Assembly (NCBI RefSeq): GCF_006152065.1 | Contig: NZ_VDFW01000015.1 | Coordinates: 91,588 to 155,587, forward strand | Reading direction: 5' to 3' | DNA: 64,000 nt | Source of the DNA: Amycolatopsis alkalitolerans | GTDB taxonomy: Bacteria > Actinomycetota > Actinomycetes > Mycobacteriales > Pseudonocardiaceae | Shown here: in pieces, positions 48,639 to 56,916 of the stretch | Layout of the letters: each line of letters begins with the position of its first letter | How positions within the stretch are numbered: the stretch's first letter is position 1 | Notes under the pieces: model-generated | Told to the model about the DNA's origin: nothing | Database searches by the model: none | Seen by the model: only the letters and a program-made list of their open reading frames with translations | Made by a program: the position numbers and the translations under genes

Positions 48639-49682
48639 ATGTTCGAAGACTTGTGCTTCCCGGTCCTCGTCGCGCCGATGGCCGGCGGGCCGACCACCCC
48701 CGAACTCGTCGCCGCGGTGGTGGAGGCCGGCGGGTCCGGCTTCCTCGCGGCCGGGTATCTGAAGGCCGGCGCGCTGGACGATCGCATCGAGAGAACGCGC
48801 GCGCTCACGAACGGCCGGTTCGGCGTCAACCTGTTCGTGCCGGGTGCGGAGTCCACCGAGGACTTGAGCGGCTACGTGCGCCGGATCGAGGCGGAGGCCG
48901 AGCGGTACGGCACCGAACCCGGCCACCCGCACTGGGATGACGACGACTATCGGGCGAAGCTGGACCTCGTCGCCTCACAGCGGTTGCCGTTCGTCTCGTT
49001 CACCTTCGACCTGCCCTCACCTCACGACGTGGCGCGGCTGCACGAGGCCGGGAGCAAGGTGATCGTCACCGTGACGAACCCGGTGGAAGCGGTCCAGGCG
49101 GCCGTCGCCGGAGCGGATGCCTTGTGCGTACAGGGTTTCGAGGCCGGGGCACATCGTGGGCTGTTCGCCGACGATCCGCGCGACCCGGCCGGCGGCGCGA
49201 CCTTCGGCCTGCTTGCCTTGCTGCGGCTGGTGTCCGCCGAGGTGGACCTGCCGTTGATCGCGGCGGGCGGGCTCGTGCACGGCGCGGACATCGCCGCGGT
49301 GCTGACCGCCGGAGCGGTCGCGGCGCAACTCGGCACGGCGTTCCTGCGCGCGGACGAGGCCGGTACCCAGCCCGTGCACCGGCAGGCCCTGGCGGACGCC
49401 GGTCGCGCGACCGAGTTCACCAGGGCGTTCAGCGGCCGCCCGGCGCGCGGGCTGGTGAACCGGTTCCTCACCGAGAACTCGGGCTTCGCCCCGGCCGCCT
49501 ACCCGCAGATCCACCACCTGACCCGGCCGGTGCGGGCGGCGGCGAGCACGGCGGGGGATCCCGAGGCGATGAACCTATGGGCCGGGCAGACCTATCCGCT
49601 GGCGACCTCGGGCCCGGCGGCCGGGATCATCGCGCGGCTGCGCGAACAGGCGCGAGCCGCGGCCGGACAGGTGAAGTTCTAA
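48639..49682 (+). CDS. Nitronate monooxygenase
   Basis: A 347-residue FMN TIM-barrel enzyme of the 2-nitropropane dioxygenase family: FPVLVAPMAGGPTTPELVAAVVEAGGSGFLAAGYL, VNLFVPG, ALCVQGFEAGAHRG with the active-site His, LPLIAAGGLVHGADIAAVLTAGAVAAQLGTAFLR and GRPARGLVNRF. It oxidises nitroalkane anions or propionate-3-nitronate. Start 48639 follows from the leaderless promoter. Its last 4 bp overlap the convergent hydrolase gene. Confidence 0.9.
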   Translation: MFEDLCFPVLVAPMAGGPTTPELVAAVVEAGGSGFLAAGYLKAGALDDRIERTRALTNGRFGVNLFVPGAESTEDLSGYVRRIEAEAERYGTEPGHPHWDDDDYRAKLDLVASQRLPFVSFTFDLPSPHDVARLHEAGSKVIVTVTNPVEAVQAAVAGADALCVQGFEAGAHRGLFADDPRDPAGGATFGLLALLRLVSAEVDLPLIAAGGLVHGADIAAVLTAGAVAAQLGTAFLRADEAGTQPVHRQALADAGRATEFTRAFSGRPARGLVNRFLTENSGFAPAAYPQIHHLTRPVRAAASTAGDPEAMNLWAGQTYPLATSGPAAGIIARLREQARAAAGQVKF

Positions 49683-50641
49683 CCCGCTTCGGCGAGCGGC
49701 TCGGACTTCACGCCGCGACGTCTGCGCTTGCGGGTCGCGCCCGCGGTGAAGTAGGCCATGAGCTCGGCGAGCGTCGCCGGGTCGTCCAGCTGCGGGCAGT
49801 GACCCCAGTCCTCGCGGACGAGCAGGCGGCTGTGCGGGACGAGCGAGTGCAGCCGCCGCCCCGAAGCGGCCGTGACCAGCCGATCCTTACCGCAGGCGAT
49901 GACCAGGAGCGGTGTCGCGAGCTGATCGAGACCGTCGTAGGCCTCGGCGAGCTCTTCGACCAGCTGACGTGCTTGGTCGAGCCGGGTCGTGGCGGCGCGG
50001 TAGTCGGGGAACAGGCTGGTGAAACGGCGGACATGCTCGTCCGCGGCGACATCGTGGTCGGCGTACAGCAGTCGCGGTACGACGTACTCCGCCACGCCGC
50101 GCACCACGAACTTCGGGACCGGCAGCGGCAGCGCGGCCCACAGCCGCAACGGATAGGTGCCGACCGCGCGGACCAGCCACGAGTCGACGAACCCCGGCGC
50201 CGCGATCGAGATGACACCCGCGACACGGCGCCGTGAACCGTAGGCGGCGCGCAGGCCCATGGTGCCGCCGAGCGAGTTGCCGGCCAGTACGACCTTGCCG
50301 TGCTTCGTCTGTTCTTCGAGTATCGCGTCGACGAACTGGTCGAGCTGGGGAAGCATGGCGCCGGGCCGCAGCGGATCCGCTTCGCCGAAACCGGGCAGAT
50401 CGACCGCGACGGCGGAGATGCCCGCCTCCGCGAGCTGTTCGAGGACGGGGCGCCAGGTGTCGGCGCTGTCGCAGTAACCGTGCAGGAGGACGATTCTGGG
50501 CGCGCCGCGCGTCAACCGCCTGGGACCGACTTCCAGGACCCGCGTGCGGACCCCGGCGTAGCTGCGTTCGCCGGCCCGGATCCACTCCGGGCCGGCGAGT
50601 GACGCCGGGGTCTCAGGCTGCACCCGCTCCATTGCGGTCAT
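49679..50641 (-). CDS. Alpha/beta-hydrolase
   Basis: The 320-residue protein has LLHGYCDSADTWRPV (oxyanion), the elbow GNSLGGTMG with the nucleophile Ser, an acid in ACGKDRLV and the His in WGHCPQLDDP. A basic tail (RKRRRRGVKS) ends it. It resembles haloperoxidase/esterase-like actinobacterial members. ATG 50641 is used because TAACCT at 50648-50653 lies six bases upstream; an in-frame ATG 9 bases on is possible. Confidence 0.87.
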   Translation of the reverse strand: MTAMERVQPETPASLAGPEWIRAGERSYAGVRTRVLEVGPRRLTRGAPRIVLLHGYCDSADTWRPVLEQLAEAGISAVAVDLPGFGEADPLRPGAMLPQLDQFVDAILEEQTKHGKVVLAGNSLGGTMGLRAAYGSRRRVAGVISIAAPGFVDSWLVRAVGTYPLRLWAALPLPVPKFVVRGVAEYVVPRLLYADHDVAADEHVRRFTSLFPDYRAATTRLDQARQLVEELAEAYDGLDQLATPLLVIACGKDRLVTAASGRRLHSLVPHSRLLVREDWGHCPQLDDPATLAELMAYFTAGATRKRRRRGVKSEPLAEAG

Positions 50642-50647
50642 GTGTAC

Positions 50648-50653
50648 AGGTTA
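50648..50653 (-). promoter_or_regulatory. -10 element of the hydrolase gene, leaderless
   Basis: On the minus strand TAACCT is followed by GTACAC and then the ATG at 50641. Confidence 0.55.
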
Positions 50654-50755
50654 GCGAGGAAATCTCACTTTTCCCCGTTGAGTCGTGGGTCACAAACGCG
50701 TGTCGGCCTGGTGTCGGCATTGCTTCTACGCAGGTCAGCGGATGAATTCGGGGTG

Positions 50756-51721
50756 TTAACGAGTGAAAACGATTTTGCCGGCGGTGTTCCCGGCCAGCAT
50801 GTCCCGGAAGCCCTTCTCGGCGTCGGCGAGCGGCAGTTCGGCCCCGATCTGCGGTTTGATCCCGGCGAGATGGACGTAGGACAGCAGGCTCTCGAGCTCG
50901 TCGCGCGTGCCCATCGTGGAGCCGGCGACCCGCAGCTGCAGGAAGAAGACGCGCTGCAGGTCGGCGCTCGGGTCCGGGCCGCTGGTCGAGCCCGAGACGA
51001 CGACGATTCCGCCTGGTTTGAGCGATTTCAGCGAGTGTGCCCAGGTCGCCTTGCCCACCGTCTCGAACACCGCGTCCACCCGCTCGGGCAGCCGGGCGCC
51101 GGATTCGAAGGCCTGGTGCGCGCCCAGTTGCTCGGCCAGCGCCCTCTTCTCCTCGCTCCGCCCGGTCACCCACACGCGGAATCCGGCCGCGCGCCCCAGT
51201 TGCACGAGCGCGGTCGACACGCCGCCGGAGGCGCCCTGGACGAGCATCGTCTGCCCCGGCCGCAGCCCTGACTTCACGAACAGCATCCGGTACGCGGTCA
51301 GCCACGCGGTGCCCATCGTCGCGGCTTCGCCGAAGGACAGGCCGGCCGGCTTGGGAACGGCGTTGCGGGCGGGCACGACGACGTGGTCGGCGAAGGTTCC
51401 CTGGTGCTTCTCGGTGAGCAGCGTGCGCTTCGGGTCGAGGGTGTCGTCGCCCTGCCAGCCCGGTGCGTTGACCACCGAGTGCAGCACTACCTCGGTGCCG
51501 TCCTCGAGCACGCCGGCCCCGTCGCAGCCGAGGATCATCGGGAACTGCTCGGCCTTGATGCCGACGCCGCGCAGCGTCCAAAGGTCGTGCATGTTCAAGC
51601 TGGCTGCCCGGACCGCGACCTTGACCCAGCCTTCGGGCACCTCGGGCTCGGGACGCTCGCCCGCGACGAGGGAATCGAGCGGGCTGTCGTAATTGGCTTC
51701 CTTGGCATACACGGCGAACAT
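50756..51721 (-). CDS. Zinc-type alcohol dehydrogenase-like / quinone oxidoreductase family protein
   Basis: A 321-residue medium-chain reductase. N-terminal GroES-like domain (AASLNMHDLWTLRG; LGCDGAGVLEDG) and Rossmann domain with VQGASGGVSTALVQLGRAAG. The catalytic-zinc Cys/His/Cys set is absent, as in the quinone oxidoreductase branch. EYVV-like coenzyme contacts are not identifiable. It stands alone; NADPH-dependent reduction of an enone or quinone is the likely reaction. Confidence 0.88.
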   Translation of the reverse strand: MFAVYAKEANYDSPLDSLVAGERPEPEVPEGWVKVAVRAASLNMHDLWTLRGVGIKAEQFPMILGCDGAGVLEDGTEVVLHSVVNAPGWQGDDTLDPKRTLLTEKHQGTFADHVVVPARNAVPKPAGLSFGEAATMGTAWLTAYRMLFVKSGLRPGQTMLVQGASGGVSTALVQLGRAAGFRVWVTGRSEEKRALAEQLGAHQAFESGARLPERVDAVFETVGKATWAHSLKSLKPGGIVVVSGSTSGPDPSADLQRVFFLQLRVAGSTMGTRDELESLLSYVHLAGIKPQIGAELPLADAEKGFRDMLAGNTAGKIVFTR

Positions 51722-51764
51722 GCCAGCAAACTACCTCTCCGGACCCACGCGTACGCTGTGATGC

Positions 51765-51965
51765 GTGTTCGCAGGGCTGGCCAACTGGTGGGACAAGGCT
51801 GAGCTGTGGCTCACACAGCTGTGGTTCCCGCTGCAGTTCGTGCTGGTCATCGCGGTGCTGGGGCCGCTGTGTCTCGGCGTGGCGTGGCTGATCGACCGGA
51901 TCGTGGACCGGGTCGCCGCCTGGTTGCGACCGTCCCGTGACGAGGACTGCCCACCGCGGCCTTAA
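51765..51965 (+). CDS. Small membrane protein upstream of RNase (hypothetical)
   Basis: Sixty-six residues with one long hydrophobic helix (WFPLQFVLVIAVLGPLCLGVAWLI) and an amphipathic tail (DRIVDRVAAWLRPSRDEDC). It starts at a GTG seven bases after TACGCT at 51752-51757, so it is probably leaderless. Its TAA stop forms part of the next gene's -10 element. The role is unknown; it may aid the secreted ribonuclease gene 10 bp downstream. Confidence 0.65.
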   Translation: MFAGLANWWDKAELWLTQLWFPLQFVLVIAVLGPLCLGVAWLIDRIVDRVAAWLRPSRDEDCPPRP

Positions 51966-51975
51966 GGTACGACGG

Positions 51976-52362
51976 GTGTCCAGTCGAAGGCGCATCACCG
52001 TTGCCCTGGTCGGGCTCATCGTGCTCGTCCTGGGTGGGTGGCTGGTCAAGGATCTCGGCAGCGGCGCCGATACCGGTATGCAGACGGAGGCTCTGTCGGC
52101 CCTGCCGCCCCAGGCGAGCCAGACCTGGCGGCTCATTCAGCGCGATGGTCCGTTCCCCTACCCGCACAATGACGGGGTCGTGTTCGCCAACCGGGAGAAA
52201 CTCCTGCCGGAGAAGCCGGGTGGTTACTACCATGAGTACACGGTGCCCACACCGGGGAGCGCGGACCGCGGACCGCGGCGCCTGATCACCGGCGGGCCAC
52301 GGGAGCTGTACTACACAGGTGACCACTACGCGTCGTTCGTCATCGTAGATCCCTCCAGATAG
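51976..52362 (+). CDS. Secreted guanyl-specific ribonuclease (RNase Sa family)
   Basis: The 128-residue protein has an N-terminal signal/anchor (RRRITVALVGLIVLVLGGWLV) and a mature domain closely like Streptomyces RNase Sa: SALPPQASQTWRLIQRDGPF, NDGVVFANRE, GGYYHEYTVPTPG (Glu87), RGPRRLITGG (Arg101/Arg102) and YYTGDHYASF (His117). The pair of cysteines that form the RNase Sa disulfide is missing. GTG 51976 lies seven bases after TAAGGT, so it is probably leaderless. The next gene is a barstar-type inhibitor. Confidence 0.93.
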   Translation: MSSRRRITVALVGLIVLVLGGWLVKDLGSGADTGMQTEALSALPPQASQTWRLIQRDGPFPYPHNDGVVFANREKLLPEKPGGYYHEYTVPTPGSADRGPRRLITGGPRELYYTGDHYASFVIVDPSR

Positions 52363-52375
52363 CAAGTTGAAGGCC

Positions 52376-52738
52376 ATGGAGCACATCAGCAGCAAGACGA
52401 TCGCGGACCAGGCGCGCGCCCGCGGCGCCCATTCGCATGTGATAGCGGGCCATCCCACGGACAAACTGTCCACATTGGATGCCATCGCGGCCGCGCTGTC
52501 GTTCCCGGAGTGGTTCGGTCGCAACCTGGACGCCCTCTACGACTGCCTCACCGACCTGTCCTGGCTGCCCACGGGGGAGCATGTGCTCATCTGGTGCGGC
52601 TCGGATGAGCTGATGGCGGCGGACCCGCGGGCATACCTGGCGATCCGCAGCGTCTTGTCGGACGCCGAACGCGCGCTCGCGCCGGGCGGGGACCGGGTGG
52701 ACAGCCGCCGCCTGACGCTCGCGCTCTCTGACGAGTGA
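52376..52738 (+). CDS. Barstar family ribonuclease inhibitor
   Basis: The 120-residue protein shows barstar features: HVIAGHPTDKLSTLDAIAAALSFPEWFGRNLDALYDCLTDLSWLP, with the helix 2 acidic residues that plug the RNase active site, then VLIWCGSDEL. It lies 13 bp after the RNase gene, so the pair is an enzyme/inhibitor unit like RNase Sa and its Sai14-type inhibitor. A TTG at 52367 is an alternative start. It would protect the cytosol from the RNase before export. Confidence 0.9.
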   Translation: MEHISSKTIADQARARGAHSHVIAGHPTDKLSTLDAIAAALSFPEWFGRNLDALYDCLTDLSWLPTGEHVLIWCGSDELMAADPRAYLAIRSVLSDAERALAPGGDRVDSRRLTLALSDE

Positions 52739-52763
52739 GCGGCGAAAGCCGGACTCGCGCGGG

Positions 52764-53537
52764 CTAGGGGGCGGCGACCCAGTTGGGTTGGCGCTTCTGG
52801 GCGAAGGCCGTGATGCCCTCCTGGCCCTCTTCGCTCGCGAAGAAGCTCGCGGACAGGGCGTTCATCGCCTTGAAGCCCGCCGCCGGGTTGGGCGGCTTCG
52901 GGCTCGCCAGCAGTTCCTTCGTGGCCGCGAGCGCTTGCGGGCCGCCGAGGGTGAGCGAGCGGACGTAGCGGGCGACTTCGTCGTCGAGCTTTTCGGCGTC
53001 GGCCGCCGCGGTGATGAGACCGATGCTGGCCGCGCGCTCCGCGCCGAACACCTCTCCGGTGAGGAACAGTTCCTGCGCGGCGCGCGGCGCGATGCGGGGG
53101 AGCACGACGAGTGAGATGACGGCCGGTACGACACCGATCCGCACCTCCGAGAACGCGAAAGTCGCCTCCTTCGCCGCGACGACGATGTCACAGGCGGCGA
53201 CCATGCCGACCCCGCCCGCGCGGGCCGGCCCGGCCAGCCGCGCGACCACGGGCTTCGGACTGTGCCAGATCTGCTGCAGGATCTCGGGGAACTCGTTGAC
53301 GCCCTGGTCGTCCGTGCCCGCTCCGCGCGCTTCCTTCAGGTCCATGCCCGCGCAGAACACCGGGCCGGTGTGCGTCAGCACGATCACCCGCACCGCTTCC
53401 TCGCCCTGCGCCTTGGCCAGCGACGCGCGTAGCTCGCGGCGAAGCTGGGCAGAGAGGGCGTTGCGGTTGTACGGCGAGTCCAATGTGATCGTCGCAACAC
53501 CACTCTTCATCGAGTAGTGGACCAGTTCATCAGCCAT
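52764..53537 (-). CDS. Enoyl-CoA hydratase/isomerase family protein
   Basis: A 257-residue crotonase: ATITLDSPYNRNALSAQL, FCAGMDLKEARG (oxyanion hole), RLAGPARAGGVGMVAACDIVVAAKEATFAFSEVRIGVVPAVIS, with the usual Glu residues replaced in part (ARAGGVG at the first catalytic block). It ends FAQKRQPNW. The ATG at 53537 follows TAAGGT after seven bases; this hexamer contains the stop of the upstream AmiC-like gene. It probably acts in fatty or branched acid breakdown. Confidence 0.88.
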   Translation of the reverse strand: MADELVHYSMKSGVATITLDSPYNRNALSAQLRRELRASLAKAQGEEAVRVIVLTHTGPVFCAGMDLKEARGAGTDDQGVNEFPEILQQIWHSPKPVVARLAGPARAGGVGMVAACDIVVAAKEATFAFSEVRIGVVPAVISLVVLPRIAPRAAQELFLTGEVFGAERAASIGLITAAADAEKLDDEVARYVRSLTLGGPQALAATKELLASPKPPNPAAGFKAMNALSASFFASEEGQEGITAFAQKRQPNWVAAP

Positions 53538-53547
53538 AGCCGACACC

Positions 53548-54627
53548 TTAACGGCGGGACGTCAGCTCGGCGACGACCGAAAGCTCCAGCGCCTCCGCTT
53601 CGGCGAGGTAGACCCGTTGCGCCGTATGGCGACCGCGCAGGTGCAGCACGCCACGGGCACCTTCGTAGGAAACCGTGTCCGCGATCGCCGCGATCGCCTT
53701 CACCTCCGGCGAGCGGGCCCGGTGCATGAGTGCTTCCAGCAAGCGGACGCCTTCGTAGCACGATTCGCCGAGATTGCCGACCATCGGTGCGTCCACCCCG
53801 AACCGGCGGGCGTACCGGCCGGCGAAGTCCAGGCGCTCGGGAGTGGCCAGGCTCTCGAAGTACCCGGCTGCGGCGAACAGGCCGATGGTGGCCTCGGCAC
53901 CGGTGGCCAGCAGCATGTTCTCGTCCATCAGCGGGGTGAGCCGGACCGCCACGTGGTGCAGCCCGCGCCGGGCGAACGCGCGATGGAAGTGCACCGCGTC
54001 CTCACCGACCAGCAGCACCAGCACACCGTCGATCGCGGCCCGTTCGAGCCGGTCGATGACGGCGGCGAAATCGGTGGTGCCCAAGGGAACGTACGCCTCG
54101 CCGACGATCGCGCCGCCCGAGCGGTGCGCGTACCCGCGCGCCATCGCCGCCGTCGTTCGCGGCCACACGTAGTCGTCGCCGACGACGTACCAGCGCCGGA
54201 CCTGCCTTTCCTGAGCCAGCAAGCGCATTCCCGGCAGCAGTTGCAGGCCCGGGGTCTCACCGGTGAGGAAGACGCCGGGATTGCGTTCCCCGCCTTCATA
54301 CAACGAGGTGTAGATGTAGGGCACGCGATCCGCGACCCGCGGCGCGATGGCCCGCCGCACGGCCGAAGTGTGCGCGCCGATCACCGCGTCGGCCCGGCCT
54401 TGCGAGACCAGCGAACGGACCTCCGCCGCGATCGTCTCCGGATCACCGCCGCCGTCGACGGTGTGCAACCGTACTTCGCGGCCCAGGATCCCGCCCGCCT
54501 CGTTGATCTCTTCGGCGGCGAGTTGCGCGCACAGCTCACTGGAGGGGCCGATGAGACCGAGTGGCCCCTGCAAGGGGATCACCAGCGCGACGTTGAGCTC
54601 CGGGTCAGCCGAGTTCGTCCGGGCCAC
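53548..54627 (-). CDS. Cytosolic periplasmic-binding-fold protein (AmiC-like amide/branched-chain amino acid sensor)
   Basis: The 359-residue protein has the type I periplasmic-binding fold: NVALVIPLQGPLGLIGPSSELCAQLAAEEINEAGGILGREV, DAVIGAHTSAVRRAIAP and VGDDYVWPRTTA. It lacks any signal peptide or lipobox, starting MARTNSADPELNVALV, so it should stay in the cytosol. Such proteins include AmiC, which senses amides in Pseudomonas. It diverges from a MarR gene that faces the amidase/ABC cluster. A sensory role is inferred. Confidence 0.8.
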   Translation of the reverse strand: MARTNSADPELNVALVIPLQGPLGLIGPSSELCAQLAAEEINEAGGILGREVRLHTVDGGGDPETIAAEVRSLVSQGRADAVIGAHTSAVRRAIAPRVADRVPYIYTSLYEGGERNPGVFLTGETPGLQLLPGMRLLAQERQVRRWYVVGDDYVWPRTTAAMARGYAHRSGGAIVGEAYVPLGTTDFAAVIDRLERAAIDGVLVLLVGEDAVHFHRAFARRGLHHVAVRLTPLMDENMLLATGAEATIGLFAAAGYFESLATPERLDFAGRYARRFGVDAPMVGNLGESCYEGVRLLEALMHRARSPEVKAIAAIADTVSYEGARGVLHLRGRHTAQRVYLAEAEALELSVVAELTSRR

Positions 54628-54707
54628 GGCGCCACCTCCGGTGGGGCTGATCGGCCGAGATGGTGATTAGAGTGGAATGACGGTAACCGACGAAAGATGG
54701 CCAGGCA

Positions 54708-55142
54708 ATGAACGATGCACGGCGGCCCCGTGACCTTGCCCACCTTTTGAGCCGGCTCGAACGTCAGGTGGTCGAGCGACAGCGCGCCGCGCTCGCCGCC
54801 GAGAACTGTGGCGTCGAGGAATGGCGGGTGATCGACTTCCTCGCCGGCGGTGGCCACGTCATGAACGAGGTGGCCGAACACGCGGGTATCACGTCGCCGT
54901 TGCTGACCAAGCTCGTCGACCGGCTTGTCGCGAACAACATCGTCTACCGCCGTATCGGTCTCGAGGACCGCCGCAAGGTGCGGATATTCCTGACCACGCG
55001 CGGCAAGGCGCTGCACCGGCGGCTCGCCGCGATCGTCGAAGCGAGCCAGGCCGAGTTGCTCGCCGACCGCGACCGGATCGGCGGGCTGCTCGAGGACCTC
55101 CGCGCGACAATAGTTCCGGAAGGAATAGTTCCCGCCAACTGA
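54708..55142 (+). CDS. MarR family transcriptional regulator
   Basis: A 144-residue winged helix protein: LSRLERQVVERQRAALAAENCGVEEWRVIDFLAGGGHVMNEVAEHAGITSPLLTKLVDRLVANNIVYRRIGLEDRRKVRIFLTTRGKAL, with the wing EDRRK. It lies between the AmiC-like gene and the peptide-type ABC operon and is transcribed toward the latter, so it is the likely regulator of that island. No clear palindrome was found near it. Confidence 0.9.
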   Translation: MNDARRPRDLAHLLSRLERQVVERQRAALAAENCGVEEWRVIDFLAGGGHVMNEVAEHAGITSPLLTKLVDRLVANNIVYRRIGLEDRRKVRIFLTTRGKALHRRLAAIVEASQAELLADRDRIGGLLEDLRATIVPEGIVPAN

Positions 55143-55290
55143 AAACCGCAGGTCAGCGGAAGCCCGTTAACGAACCGGAAACATGGGGCCCCGACCTGTT
55201 ACAAGGTTGAGCGTTGCCGCACACCGTCCGAAACATGGCCTGCCTAGCGTTCTGCCCGATCGCTTCAGGATTCGAAGATCGGCGGTGCGC
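55143..55290 (+). promoter_or_regulatory. Leader of the ABC/amidase operon
   Basis: This 148-bp space carries two similar 11-bp motifs, CGGAAACATGG (55176-55186) and CCGAAACATGG (55228-55238), in the same direction. They may be regulator sites. No standard -35/-10 pair is evident. Confidence 0.35.
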
Positions 55291-56916
55291 ATGGTGTTCT
55301 CCGGCAGAAGGTTCCGGCGCCTGGTGGTGGCTCTGCTCGCCACCGGCCTGGTCGCCGCGTGTGGCGGGCCGAGCGCGGGTTCCGGCGCGTCGGGCCCGCC
55401 CCGCAGCGGCGGCACGCTGGCCATCGGTATCGAGTCCGAAGTGGACGTTCTCGACCCGCAGCGGGCGGGCGGCTGGGTTTCCTGGCGCGTCAACCGGCAG
55501 ATCTTCGAACCGCTCGTGGACGAGGACCTGTCGAAACCTTCGGCGCAGGCGCCGGTGCCGCCGCTGCGGCCGGGATTGGCTTCGTCGTGGGAGATCTCGC
55601 CCGACGGCACGGTCTACACCTTCCACATCCGGGAAGGCGTCAAGTTCCACGACGGCACCCCGCTCGACGCGGCCGCGGTCGAATTCAACATCCGGCGGAT
55701 GTGGGACAAGGCGTTCCCGTACTACGACGCGAAGGCCGCCGGGCAGACGACCTTCGTCTGGCAGCAGTTGGCCTCGATCGCGACGCCGGACCCGATGACC
55801 GTCCAGCTCACCATGAAGCAGGCCTTCCAGCCGTTCCTGCGGCTGCTCGCGCAGGGCGGCAGCGGATCGACCGGCATCATGAGCCCCGCCTCGGTCAAGC
55901 AGTACGGCAACGACAACGTGGGTGAGCATCCGGTGGGCACCGGGCCGTTCAAGTTCGTCGATCGCGTGCGCGGCCAGCGGATCACCTTGGCGCGCAACGA
56001 CGACTACTGGGGTACGAAACCCTATCTGGACAAGGTCGTGTTCCGGCCGCTGCCCGATCCCTCGGCGCGCGTGGCGTCGCTGCGGGCCGACGAGGTGGAC
56101 ATGATCGCCGTGCCGCCGCCGGACAGCGTGGCGAGCCTGCAGCAGTCCGGGTTCCAGCTGTCCGAAGGCGCCCCGCCGCACGTGTGGTACCTGTCGTTCA
56201 ACTTCAACGATCCGATCCTGAAGAACAAGCTGGTGCGCCAGGCGATCAACCTCGCGATCGACCGGCAGGGCATGGCGACGAACCTGTTGAAGGACACCGT
56301 CAAACCGGCCTACGACGTGCAGGCCCCGGCGAACGCGGCGTACGTCGAGAACACCGACGCGTACGGCTACAACCCGGACAAGGCCAAGCAGTTGCTCGCG
56401 GAAGCCGGATACCCCAACGGGTTCTCCACCCAGATGATGACGTCCGTGGACGGGTCCGGGCAGATCATCCCGGTGCCGATGGCCGAGTACATCCAGCAGA
56501 ACCTGGCGAAGGTTGGTATCCAGATCAAGCTGCAGACCTCGGAATGGATCTCGTACCTGTCGAAATGGGCGGAGGGCACGCCGGCCGGGGTCGGCTGGGC
56601 ACAGCAGTCGTGGGGTATGACCACGCCGTACTGGCTCTACATCGCCACTTCCTCGTCGCTCAAGGCGCCCAACGGGCCCAACGTCGGCGGCTACGACAAC
56701 CCGCAGCTGGACCAGGTGATGCAGCAGGCGATCACGGCCACCTCGGAGAGCGCCGCGGTCGAGAAATGGAAGCAGGCCAACAGGATCGTCACCGACGACG
56801 CGGCGATCGCGCCGATCGTCAACGACAAGGCGCCCTACATCCTGAGCCCGAAGGTGCACGGGTTCGTCTCGCCGAGTGAGGAGTGGTACGACCTGGGCAC
56901 GGTGTGGCTGTCGTGA
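55291..56916 (+). CDS. ABC transporter substrate-binding lipoprotein (Dpp/Opp type)
   Basis: The 541-residue solute-binding protein (SBP_bac_5 family) has a lipobox LVAAC with Cys24 for membrane anchoring. Domains follow the cluster C plan: GGTLAIGIESEVDVLDPQRAGGWVSW, SWEISPDGTVYTFHIREGVKFHDGTPLDAAAVEFNIRR, GTGPFKFVDRVRGQRITLARNDDYWG, and later NPDKAKQLLAEAGYPNGF. It should bind peptides or other amide compounds. Its stop overlaps the first permease (GTGA). Confidence 0.93.
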   Translation: MVFSGRRFRRLVVALLATGLVAACGGPSAGSGASGPPRSGGTLAIGIESEVDVLDPQRAGGWVSWRVNRQIFEPLVDEDLSKPSAQAPVPPLRPGLASSWEISPDGTVYTFHIREGVKFHDGTPLDAAAVEFNIRRMWDKAFPYYDAKAAGQTTFVWQQLASIATPDPMTVQLTMKQAFQPFLRLLAQGGSGSTGIMSPASVKQYGNDNVGEHPVGTGPFKFVDRVRGQRITLARNDDYWGTKPYLDKVVFRPLPDPSARVASLRADEVDMIAVPPPDSVASLQQSGFQLSEGAPPHVWYLSFNFNDPILKNKLVRQAINLAIDRQGMATNLLKDTVKPAYDVQAPANAAYVENTDAYGYNPDKAKQLLAEAGYPNGFSTQMMTSVDGSGQIIPVPMAEYIQQNLAKVGIQIKLQTSEWISYLSKWAEGTPAGVGWAQQSWGMTTPYWLYIATSSSLKAPNGPNVGGYDNPQLDQVMQQAITATSESAAVEKWKQANRIVTDDAAIAPIVNDKAPYILSPKVHGFVSPSEEWYDLGTVWLS

